Below, in pieces: positions 1-5,299 of a DNA stretch of 5,299 bases. The notes under the pieces are model-generated. The model was not told where the DNA came from, made no database searches, and saw only the letters and a program-made list of their open reading frames with translations. The DNA is from Methylococcaceae bacterium NSP1-1 (lineage in GTDB: Bacteria; Pseudomonadota; Gammaproteobacteria; Methylococcales; Methylomonadaceae). A program made the translations under genes and the position numbers. Each line of letters begins with the position of its first letter. Within the stretch, counting starts at the first letter, position 1. Location of the stretch: assembly GCA_002256465.1 (NCBI GenBank), contig NQJG01000071.1, forward strand, positions 1 through 5,299. Reading direction: 5' to 3'.

Positions 1-1
1 C

Positions 2-718
2 TTAAAAGGACACTCCCGTTTTTCAGGCAATCAGGGAGATGAGGTTATTTTTAATGAAGGCTATACTTCTATTACCACATTCAATTCAAGCATTGGCGAG
101 CGACACTACGAAGCTAATAAATCCATTTCGCAGTTGTGCTTTTCCTTGAGTAAAAAGTGGTTGGACAGATACTTTGGCGAAAATAAATTTACGCAGTTTT
201 TCAATAAACGCGGCATCCAACAATTAAGTTATCAACCCATCTCTCATCAGGGAATTATTGCTGCACAGCAGTTATTGACTAATAATGTATCGAGCGAAGT
301 AAGAACGCTATTTATGCATGGACAGGCTATGTCCCTATTGGCTGCAGAATTAAGTCATCTATGCGAGGATAAATACGAAAATTCAGGGAGATTTAATCAA
401 AAAGACAGGGAAATAGCGAATTTGGCAAGAGATATTCTATTTCTCGAATTCAAAAAACCTCCCTCTGTAGAAGAGTTATCAAAACGCGTGGGGACAAATC
501 AATTTAAGTTAAAAAAATTGTTTCACCATTTTTTTAACAACACGCCTTATGGCTTATTATTGGAAATCAGAATGAATAATGCCTATCAGTTACTGGAATC
601 AACCCGTTGCCATGTGAGTGTTGCCGCGGATTTTGTTGGTTACGGCCACGCAAGCAATTTTAGCACTGCATTTATAAAACATTTCGGGGTTTCACCGAAA
701 GCTATTTCCAAAAAATAA
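2..718 (+). CDS. AraC-family transcriptional regulator, PchR-like (5' end outside window)
   Basis: This is a DNA-binding regulator, partial at its N-terminus. The frame is open from base 2 to the TAA at 716-718, giving 238 visible residues with no convincing start. The first internal start-like codon is a TTG at 134 inside conserved-looking sequence, so the true start lies left of the window. PchR-type proteins run to about 300 residues, so roughly 50-60 are missing. Visible residues 1 to about 120 belong to the variable effector-sensing part. The C-terminal 100 residues form the AraC double helix-turn-helix: first HTH around residues 155-174 (SVEELSKRVGTNQFKLKKLF), second around 205-229 (VSVAADFVGYGHASNFSTAF), ending in the typical FGVSPKA motif. 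The sequence before the first HTH (ARDILFLEFKKPPSVEEL) resembles PchR/YbtA regulators, which respond to ferric siderophores. Family is secure; the siderophore role is inference. Its targets are probably to the left. Confidence 0.88.
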   Translation, partial: LKGHSRFSGNQGDEVIFNEGYTSITTFNSSIGERHYEANKSISQLCFSLSKKWLDRYFGENKFTQFFNKRGIQQLSYQPISHQGIIAAQQLLTNNVSSEVRTLFMHGQAMSLLAAELSHLCEDKYENSGRFNQKDREIANLARDILFLEFKKPPSVEELSKRVGTNQFKLKKLFHHFFNNTPYGLLLEIRMNNAYQLLESTRCHVSVAADFVGYGHASNFSTAFIKHFGVSPKAISKK

Positions 719-742
719 TGAAGCCCGACTGCGTGCTCAACG

Positions 743-771
743 TTGATTTTTTATTCTGATTGCCTTATATC
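743..771 (+). promoter_or_regulatory. possible sigma70-type promoter for trxC
   Basis: TTGATT (743-748) and TATATC (766-771) are separated by 17 bp, and each matches the sigma70 consensus at 4 of 6 positions. Transcription would start around 778, giving a short leader of about 30 nt before the trxC ATG. The -10 box abuts the small hairpin at 772-784, so promoter and terminator readings compete for the same DNA. In A+T-rich sequence such matches arise by chance, so this is weak. Confidence 0.25.
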
Positions 772-790
772 TTTGGTAACCAAATTTTTT
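772..790 (+). terminator. weak hairpin plus T-tract after the AraC-type gene
   Basis: TTTGG (772-776), a TAA loop and CCAAA (780-784) form a 5-bp stem, directly followed by six T (785-790). This is the layout of a Rho-independent terminator on the + strand, placed 53 bp after the regulator's stop codon. The stem is short with only two G-C pairs, so termination would be inefficient. It may be partial, or chance. Confidence 0.25.
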
Positions 791-806
791 AAGAAAAGAT
801 GATCAC

Positions 807-1238
807 ATGAGTACACTGCACATTGTTTGCTCCCACTGCCATGCCGTAAATCGAATTCCGTCAGAGCGTTTGGCGCAACATCCCCGTTGCGGTAAATGTA
901 AAGAGGCTTTATTTAGCGGGCATCCAGTGGAATTAACAGGCAGCTCTTTTCAACAGCACATTTCCCGTAATGATATTCCTGTCGTTGTCGACTTCTGGGC
1001 CGCCTGGTGTGGGCCTTGCAAGATGATGGCTCCGGCTTATGCCCAGGCGGCAGTTAAACTTGAACCGCGGGTACGCCTGGCAAAACTCAATACGGAACAG
1101 GAACAGGGCATTGCTGCTCAATTTAATATTCGCAGCATACCTACCCTGATTATATTTAAAGGCGGTGTTGAGCTTGCCCGCCAAGCCGGTGCCATGAGTG
1201 CAGCAGATATTATTCGCTGGATAAACAGTCATGTTTAA
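807..1238 (+). CDS. trxC: thioredoxin 2 (zinc-ribbon thioredoxin TrxC)
   Basis: TrxC is a cytoplasmic protein-disulfide reductase that is itself reduced by thioredoxin reductase. In E. coli it is induced by oxidative stress. The protein has 143 residues (E. coli TrxC has 139). An N-terminal zinc-ribbon carries two CxxC pairs, C8/C11 and C28/C31, the feature separating TrxC from TrxA. A thioredoxin fold follows: the buried acid D62 in VDFWAAWCGPCK, the redox pair C68/C71 in WCGPC, and the cis-proline P112 in RSIPTL. All catalytic residues are intact. The ATG at 807 is preceded by a weak purine-rich ribosome site (AAGAAAAG, 791-798). The ATG at 799 is out of frame and stops after three codons. 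The gene follows the AraC-type gene on the same strand by 88 bp and converges on glgA. No OxyR site could be recognised by eye. Confidence 0.96.
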   Translation: MSTLHIVCSHCHAVNRIPSERLAQHPRCGKCKEALFSGHPVELTGSSFQQHISRNDIPVVVDFWAAWCGPCKMMAPAYAQAAVKLEPRVRLAKLNTEQEQGIAAQFNIRSIPTLIIFKGGVELARQAGAMSAADIIRWINSHV

Positions 1239-1257
1239 AATGGATTTTACCTGTCAG
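1239..1257. other. 19-bp convergent junction between trxC and glgA
   Basis: The trxC stop (TAA, 1236-1238, + strand) and the glgA stop (TAA, 1258-1260, - strand) face each other across 19 bp. There is no G+C-rich hairpin with a T-tract in the gap. The only nearby dyad, CAGTT-AC-AACTG at 1254-1265, has a loop too small to be a credible terminator. Transcripts from the two sides may therefore overlap at their 3' ends. Confidence 0.6.
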
Positions 1258-2694
1258 TTACAACTGTTCGTATAACGCCATATACTCTTTAGCGCTTTTA
1301 GTCCAGGAGTAGTCTTTTTTCATCCCGGTGGTTTGTAATTGTTTCCAGGTTTTGGGTTGGCTATAGACAATAAGTGCACGCTTAATCGTTTCCATTAACG
1401 CTCCGGAAGTTGCTTCATTAAAAACAAAGCCCGTTGCGGTGTTTTTGCTCAGGGTTTCCGGTAACGTATCAACGACCGTATCAGCCAGACCTCCGGTTTT
1501 TCTGACGATGGGAACGGTAGCATAACGTTGACTGTATAACTGGTTTAGCCCGCAAGGTTCGAATCGTGATGGCATCAGGAAAATATCCGCACCCGCTTCA
1601 AGCAGGTGAGCCAGAGCTTCATCATAACCAATAGTAATCGCTATTTTATCGGGATAAGTTTCAGCAAAAAGGGACAACTGCTGTTCAAAGCTCTTGTTGC
1701 CATTGCCGAGCAAAAAAAACTGGAGAGGAAGTGTCAGCATCTCGGGCAGACACTCCAATACCAGGTCTATGCCTTTTTGTTCCACCAGACGACTAACCAA
1801 TGCGATCACAGGAATGTTATTGTCAACAGGTAGAGAGTGTTTGTTTTGCAGGGCTGTTTTGTTGAGCTGTTTTTTGTTTAACGTTGAAATATTATAACGC
1901 TCACTTATATAGGCATCAGTTTCGGGATCCCACTGATTAGCATCTATACCATTGATAATGCCGGTTAGAACCTCTTTTCGGTGACTTAACAAGCCCTCCA
2001 GACCATAGCCAAAATCAGCTGTTTGTATTTCCTGTGCATAAGTCGGGCTTACCGTAGTGATACGATCCGCATAGGCCAGACCGCCTTTAATAAAGGACAG
2101 CATGTCGTTAAATTCAATCCCGTCCGGATTCCAAAGCGACTTGGGCAGATTCAGGGAGGCCTCGGTGGTTTTTGGGAATATGCCTTGATAAGCCATATTA
2201 TGTATAGTAAACACTGTAGCGGGCCGACTGGCTTCCAGCGATAGTAAAGCCGGTACCAGTCCGCTTTGCCAATCATTGCAGTGGATAATATCGGGTGTCC
2301 ATTCCAAATAGCTGCGGTTCATCGCCACTTCTACGGCGATACGGCAAAACAGGGCAAAGCGTTCGGCAGTGTTCGCCCAGGCATTTCCTTGTTCATCAAC
2401 ATAGGGGTTACCCGGGAAATCAAAGAATTCGGGGTAATCTACCAGCCATACAATGACTTGTGTCCCCGGCAGACGGGTTTCCAGGATATTTACATCAGTA
2501 TTATTCACCCGCACGGTGCTTTTGTAGTAAATTTCTTCAGTAGTTTTTATGGCCCGATAATTAGGCATTATCAGGCGCACATCCACACCCAATTCCGCCA
2601 ATGCCTTGGGCAAGCTGCCCGAAACATCAGCTAGCCCTCCGGTTTTAATCAGGGGATGCGCTTCACTGGTAACAAACAGTATTTTTTTCATCAT
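1258..2694 (-). CDS. glgA: glycogen synthase (ADP-glucose:alpha-1,4-glucan glucosyltransferase)
   Basis: GlgA transfers glucose from ADP-glucose to the non-reducing end of an alpha-1,4-glucan in the cytoplasm. It has 478 residues, against 477 in E. coli, and a two-domain GT-B (family GT5) layout. In order: the N-terminal KTGGLAD loop (K17-D23), which binds the nucleotide sugar; HCNDW (138-142); TIHNMAYQG (163-171); SFIKGGLAYAD (200-210) and TTVSPTYAQEI; then the C-terminal domain with LVSRLVEQKG (R302, K307) and RFEPCGLNQLY (E379), and a second KTGGLADTV (399-407). R302, K307 and E379 align with E. coli R300, K305 and E377. Two ATG codons are adjacent (2694 and 2691); I take the first, though either could be used. 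It starts 15 bp after the glgB stop with no strong ribosome site, suggesting translational coupling. Confidence 0.97.
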   Translation of the reverse strand: MMKKILFVTSEAHPLIKTGGLADVSGSLPKALAELGVDVRLIMPNYRAIKTTEEIYYKSTVRVNNTDVNILETRLPGTQVIVWLVDYPEFFDFPGNPYVDEQGNAWANTAERFALFCRIAVEVAMNRSYLEWTPDIIHCNDWQSGLVPALLSLEASRPATVFTIHNMAYQGIFPKTTEASLNLPKSLWNPDGIEFNDMLSFIKGGLAYADRITTVSPTYAQEIQTADFGYGLEGLLSHRKEVLTGIINGIDANQWDPETDAYISERYNISTLNKKQLNKTALQNKHSLPVDNNIPVIALVSRLVEQKGIDLVLECLPEMLTLPLQFFLLGNGNKSFEQQLSLFAETYPDKIAITIGYDEALAHLLEAGADIFLMPSRFEPCGLNQLYSQRYATVPIVRKTGGLADTVVDTLPETLSKNTATGFVFNEATSGALMETIKRALIVYSQPKTWKQLQTTGMKKDYSWTKSAKEYMALYEQL

Positions 2695-2709
2695 CCGTTA
2701 TTTCGCCAG

Positions 2710-4869
2710 TTATATTTTTAAAATAATGCCCGCCAAGGGTGGCAGAGTCAGGTTGATGGAATTTGCTTGGTGCATCCAGGGTATCGGTTCAGAAACCACC
2801 GCGCCATTGGCAACATTGCTGCCGTCATACAAACTTGAATCGGAATTAAAAACCTCATAATAGGTCCCGGCTTCGGGCACGCCTATGCGGTAATTCTCTC
2901 TGACTACCGGCGTAAAATTGAGAACAACAATCAACTCTTGATCATCCCCTTTACGGCGATAACTGATGACTGATTGTTCGACATCATGGCAATCTATCCA
3001 TTCGAAGCCCTGATAAACAAAGTCCTGTTTGAACAAGGCCGGCTGCGCCTTGTAAACCTGGTTTAACTCTTTTATCAGGGTTTGGATACCTTTATGATGC
3101 GGGTATTCCAGTACATACCAGTCCAGCGCCTGATTAAAATTCCATTGTGTACCCTGGCCAAACTCACAGCCCATGAACAGCAGTTTTTTTCCTGGATAAG
3201 TGAACATGAATGTTAAAAGCAGGCGTAAATTGGCAAACTGTTGCCATTCATCACCGGGCATTTTATTGATTAATGAGCCCTTGCCATGGACAACTTCATC
3301 GTGCGAAAAGGGTAAGGTGAAGTTTTCTGTAAACGCATAAAGCATACCGAAAGTCAGTTGTTCATGATGGAATCGTCTGTGTACAGGATCCACGCTCATA
3401 TAAGCCAAAATGTCATTCATCCAGCCCATATTCCATTTCATGGAAAAACCAAGCCCCCCGACCCATACTGGCCTTGTAACCTGAGGCCAGTCTGTCGATT
3501 CTTCAGCCATCATGACCGTTCCGGGAAACTGCTCATGGGTAACCGTGTTCAGTTCTTTAAAAAAAGCGATCGCTTCAAGATTTTCATTGCCGCCGTACAT
3601 GTTGGGAATCCAGTCATGCTCTTCACGCGCGTAATCGAGATAAAGCATCGAGGCAACCGCATCCACTCTTAAGCCGTCAAGATGAAACTCTTCCATCCAA
3701 AAGACGGCACTGGCCAGTAGAAAATTTCTTACCTCATTACGGCCATAATTATAGATTAAGGTACCCCAGTCCCTGTGCTCGCCTTTCCGGGGGTCTTCAT
3801 GTTCGTAAAGAGCACTGCCGTCGAAACCTGCCAACGCAAATGAATCCTTGGGAAAATGAGCAGGGACCCAGTCAAGAATAACGCCGATATTATTCTGGTG
3901 GCAGGTGTCAATGAAATAACGGAAATCATCCGGTGTCCCGAAACGGCTGGTAGGGGCAAAGTAGCCTGTGGTTTGGTAGCCCCAGGAGTCATCCAGCGGA
4001 TGCTCGGTAATAGGCATGATTTCTATATGCGTAAAGCCAAGTTCTTTAACGTAGTCAACGAGCTCATCAGCGAGGCTACGATAATTCAGGAAATTGCCGA
4101 CATTGTCGCGTTTCCATGAACCCAGATGAACCTCATAAATGGACATGGGTTCATGCAGCCAGTCATGACTGCTTCGATTTGACATCCACTTCTGATCTTG
4201 CCATGAGTAAGTGTTATTTGGAACCACGATAGACGAGGTATTGGGCCGCAATTCAAATTGTTGCCCATAAGGGTCTGTCTTAATCAGCACCTGATTGCTT
4301 TGCCGGTTTAATATTTCAAATTTGTATAAACAACCTGCGGTAAGTCCTGGTATAAAAAGCTCCCAAATACCACTGCCACCCAGGCTGCGCATGGGATTAC
4401 AACGGCCATCCCAGCGATTAAAATCACCGATGACACTGACTCGGCCGGCATTAGGGGCCCATACGGTAAATAAAACCCCCTCGATATTGTCAACAGTATG
4501 CTGATGCGCGCCCATTTTCTGGTAAATATGCCAGTGTTTGCCCTCAGCAAACAAATGCCGGTCAAATTCCGGCAATTGCACACCGAAGTCATAAGGGTCG
4601 TAATTAGTGTGTTTACTACCGTCTTTATCAATCCAGGCTAATTGATAATGCTCAGGCAATTCGTTTTGTTGAGCGGTATATTCAAAAAAGTCCGTTCCAG
4701 TTATGCGTGGTATACGGGGGCCGCCGCCGGCAAAGCTGACAGATTCCGCGTAGGGTAAATAGACCTTAACAGTTATTAGTTTGTCGTGTGGATGGCGACC
4801 CAAAACAGAAAAAGGATCGTGATGTTTTGCTTCAATGATTTTTATCGATTCACTGTCTAGCTTGTTCAT
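2710..4869 (-). CDS. glgB: 1,4-alpha-glucan branching enzyme
   Basis: GlgB cuts an alpha-1,4 chain and rejoins it as an alpha-1,6 branch. From the ATG at 4869 it has 719 residues (E. coli 728). An N-terminal domain of about 115 residues begins with DPFSVLG. A CBM48 glucan-binding domain follows, with [20 protein letters not shown] near residues 134-153. The GH13 barrel has region I DWVPAHFP (D333), region [13 protein letters not shown] (nucleophile D403), region [12 protein letters not shown] (acid/base E456) and region [14 protein letters not shown] (D524). Each acid sits two positions below its E. coli counterpart (335, 405, 458, 526), so the barrel is collinear. A C-terminal beta domain closes the protein. 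A GTG at 4884 would add five residues. I prefer the ATG because its N-terminus matches the family length, with AAAGAG six bases upstream. It is the first gene of the glgB-glgA unit. Confidence 0.97.
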   Translation of the reverse strand: MNKLDSESIKIIEAKHHDPFSVLGRHPHDKLITVKVYLPYAESVSFAGGGPRIPRITGTDFFEYTAQQNELPEHYQLAWIDKDGSKHTNYDPYDFGVQLPEFDRHLFAEGKHWHIYQKMGAHQHTVDNIEGVLFTVWAPNAGRVSVIGDFNRWDGRCNPMRSLGGSGIWELFIPGLTAGCLYKFEILNRQSNQVLIKTDPYGQQFELRPNTSSIVVPNNTYSWQDQKWMSNRSSHDWLHEPMSIYEVHLGSWKRDNVGNFLNYRSLADELVDYVKELGFTHIEIMPITEHPLDDSWGYQTTGYFAPTSRFGTPDDFRYFIDTCHQNNIGVILDWVPAHFPKDSFALAGFDGSALYEHEDPRKGEHRDWGTLIYNYGRNEVRNFLLASAVFWMEEFHLDGLRVDAVASMLYLDYAREEHDWIPNMYGGNENLEAIAFFKELNTVTHEQFPGTVMMAEESTDWPQVTRPVWVGGLGFSMKWNMGWMNDILAYMSVDPVHRRFHHEQLTFGMLYAFTENFTLPFSHDEVVHGKGSLINKMPGDEWQQFANLRLLLTFMFTYPGKKLLFMGCEFGQGTQWNFNQALDWYVLEYPHHKGIQTLIKELNQVYKAQPALFKQDFVYQGFEWIDCHDVEQSVISYRRKGDDQELIVVLNFTPVVRENYRIGVPEAGTYYEVFNSDSSLYDGSNVANGAVVSEPIPWMHQANSINLTLPPLAGIILKI

Positions 4870-4896
4870 GGATTGCTCTTTCACGTGTGGGGCCTC
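4870..4896 (-). promoter_or_regulatory. two competing ribosome sites for the glgB start
   Basis: Reading the - strand, AAAGAG (4881-4876) lies six bases before the ATG at 4869. GAGG (4896-4893) lies eight bases before an in-frame GTG at 4884. Both spacings are workable, so the sequence alone does not settle the start. The GAGG is a good match to anti-Shine-Dalgarno pairing. Family N-terminal length and the ATG favour 4869. The two candidate products differ by five residues. Confidence 0.4.
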
Positions 4897-4913
4897 AATG
4901 CGGTGGGATAATG

Positions 4914-4942
4914 ATCTTAAATGTTAACAAATTAAGCAACAA
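4914..4942 (-). promoter_or_regulatory. possible sigma70-type promoter for glgBA
   Basis: On the - strand TTGTTG (4942-4937) is followed after 17 bp by TAAGAT (4919-4914), matching the sigma70 consensus at 3 and 4 of 6 positions. A start near 4907 would give a leader of about 40 nt before the ATG. The spacer contains the short palindrome TGTTAACA (4922-4929). Other weak matches exist in this A+T-rich stretch, so this is one candidate among several. Confidence 0.2.
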
Positions 4943-5002
4943 TGTAATAACCTATTCAACAAGTTTAATTGATAAAAGGCTAACTGATACTCAATCCGTA
5001 GA

Positions 5003-5014
5003 TCGGATATCCGA
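5003..5014. repeat. 12-bp perfect palindrome TCGGATATCCGA with an extra half-site
   Basis: TCGGATATCCGA reads the same on both strands. A further ATCCG at 4994-4998 lies five bases from the left arm, so ATCCG, CGGAT and ATCCG occur in succession within 20 bp. One more CGGAT is at 5223-5227. The position, about 135-145 bp upstream of the glgB start, would suit an operator. No known regulator is assigned. Confidence 0.45.
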
Positions 5015-5110
5015 CTTAACTGTCATGAAGACGCTCTGATTACCCCGGAAAATGAAAGAAATAATTCGGAATTTCAGGCACACTGATCTCTAACCAAAGC
5101 GTATTTTTTT

Positions 5111-5136
5111 ACTTTTCAAAAAAACTGTTGAAAAGT
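5111..5136. repeat. 9-bp perfect inverted repeat
   Basis: ACTTTTCAA (5111-5119) and TTGAAAAGT (5128-5136) are exact reverse complements separated by 8 bases (AAAAACTG). The stem has only two G-C pairs. A run of seven T precedes it on the + strand and TTTAAATTT follows. It could be a weak terminator for a transcript entering from either side, a protein-binding dyad, or chance in A+T-rich DNA. On the - strand it is followed by A residues rather than T, so it is not a canonical terminator in the glgB direction. Confidence 0.45.
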
Positions 5137-5160
5137 TTAAATTTAGCTAAACCAAAAAAT

Positions 5161-5299
5161 CTATGGATTGTTAAAATCAACAAAAAACGAATTCTTCTCT
5201 AAACCTATCAAATGTTGCAAACCGGATACCTGATGTTCGTGCTTGCAAGGTTTCGAGAAAATCACAGGCGGCACACGACCCAAAAGCGAGTGCGCCAGG
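5161..5299. other. unassigned right-edge segment with frames running off the window
   Basis: Three frames stay open to the right edge. On the - strand one ends at TGA 5177-5179 (40 residues, containing ACDFLETLQARTSGIRFATF) and one ends at TAG 5161-5163 (45 residues, containing GRVPPVIFSKPCKHEHQVSG). Either could be the 3' end of a gene lying upstream of glgB. On the + strand a frame from ATG 5212 (or 5233) is open for 29 codons, very basic, with no ribosome site. I recognise none of these products. By hand count, 5221-5299 has 44 G+C of 79 bases, while 5101-5210 has 25 of 110, so a boundary between two kinds of DNA falls near 5211. Confidence 0.35.

Larger units (their letters stand above)
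4943..5160. other. gene-free A+T-rich region upstream of glgB, with small palindromes
   Basis: No open frame here looks like a gene and no tRNA or rRNA was recognised. The stretch holds three dyads: TCGGATATCCGA (5003-5014), AATTC-G-GAATT (5063-5073) and the inverted repeat ACTTTTCAA / TTGAAAAGT (5111-5136). TAACTG also occurs twice in the same orientation, at 4981 and 5017, flanking the first dyad. Given its place upstream of the divergence-free glgBA unit, it plausibly carries that unit's control sites, but none matches an operator I can name. Confidence 0.5.

Noticed and set aside
134..718. TTG at 134 as the start of the AraC-type gene
   Set aside because: The frame is open upstream to the window edge and the upstream residues read as part of the same domain. 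A TTG with no ribosome site inside the sensor domain is not a credible start.
737..752. TCAACGTTGA palindrome followed by six T as a terminator
   Set aside because: The palindrome has no loop; allowing a minimal loop leaves about three base pairs, too few for a terminator.
933..1232. 99-codon open frame on the - strand inside trxC
   Set aside because: It is fully antisense to a complete TrxC with all motifs and has no recognisable domain or ribosome site, so it is a shadow frame.
1254..1265. CAGTT-AC-AACTG dyad at the glgA end as a bidirectional terminator
   Set aside because: The two-base loop forces a 4-bp stem and there is no T-tract on either strand.
2266..2634. 122-codon open frame on the + strand inside glgA
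   Set aside because: It is antisense to the well-conserved N-terminal domain of GlgA; the translated sequence shows no family features.
4308..4631. 107-codon open frame on the - strand, out of frame with glgB
   Set aside because: It overlaps the CBM48 region of an intact GlgB in another frame of the same strand and has no separate support.
4870..5299. CRISPR array, tRNA or riboswitch in the gene-free right end
   Set aside because: No regularly spaced direct repeats, no cloverleaf with a TTCGA-type arm, and no recognisable aptamer core could be found by eye.

Overview
The window looks like chromosomal DNA of a gammaproteobacterium. The TrxC, GlgA and GlgB proteins are all close to the enterobacterial forms in length and motif order. 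A relative of the methanotrophs (Methylococcales) is my best guess from the general flavour of the Glg proteins, but nothing here proves it.

Layout from left to right: (1) the 3' part of an AraC/PchR-type transcriptional regulator on the + strand, whose start lies outside the left edge (2-718); (2) an 88-bp gap with a weak hairpin and a possible promoter; (3) a complete trxC, the zinc-ribbon thioredoxin 2, on the + strand (807-1238); (4) glgA, glycogen synthase, on the - strand (1258-2694), converging on trxC with only 19 bp between the stops; (5) glgB, the glycogen branching enzyme, on the - strand (2710-4869, or 4884 with a GTG start), 15 bp upstream of glgA; (6) about 430 bp with no identified gene. 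The last part is first A+T-rich with several small palindromes, then changes sharply to G+C-rich sequence in the last 90 bp, where several frames run off the right edge.

The glgB-glgA pair is very probably one transcription unit read right to left. GlgA extends alpha-1,4-glucan from ADP-glucose and GlgB adds alpha-1,6 branches. The ADP-glucose pyrophosphorylase (glgC) that feeds them is not in the window. TrxC is a cytoplasmic disulfide reductase with no evident link to glycogen. The AraC-type regulator resembles siderophore-responsive PchR-like proteins, and its likely targets would lie to the left.

The coding part is ordinary metabolism with all key residues intact. I did not find an undescribed system. 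The most checkable oddities are in the glgB upstream region (a 12-bp palindrome within a cluster of ATCCG/CGGAT half-sites, a 9-bp perfect inverted repeat, and the abrupt composition change at about 5211).
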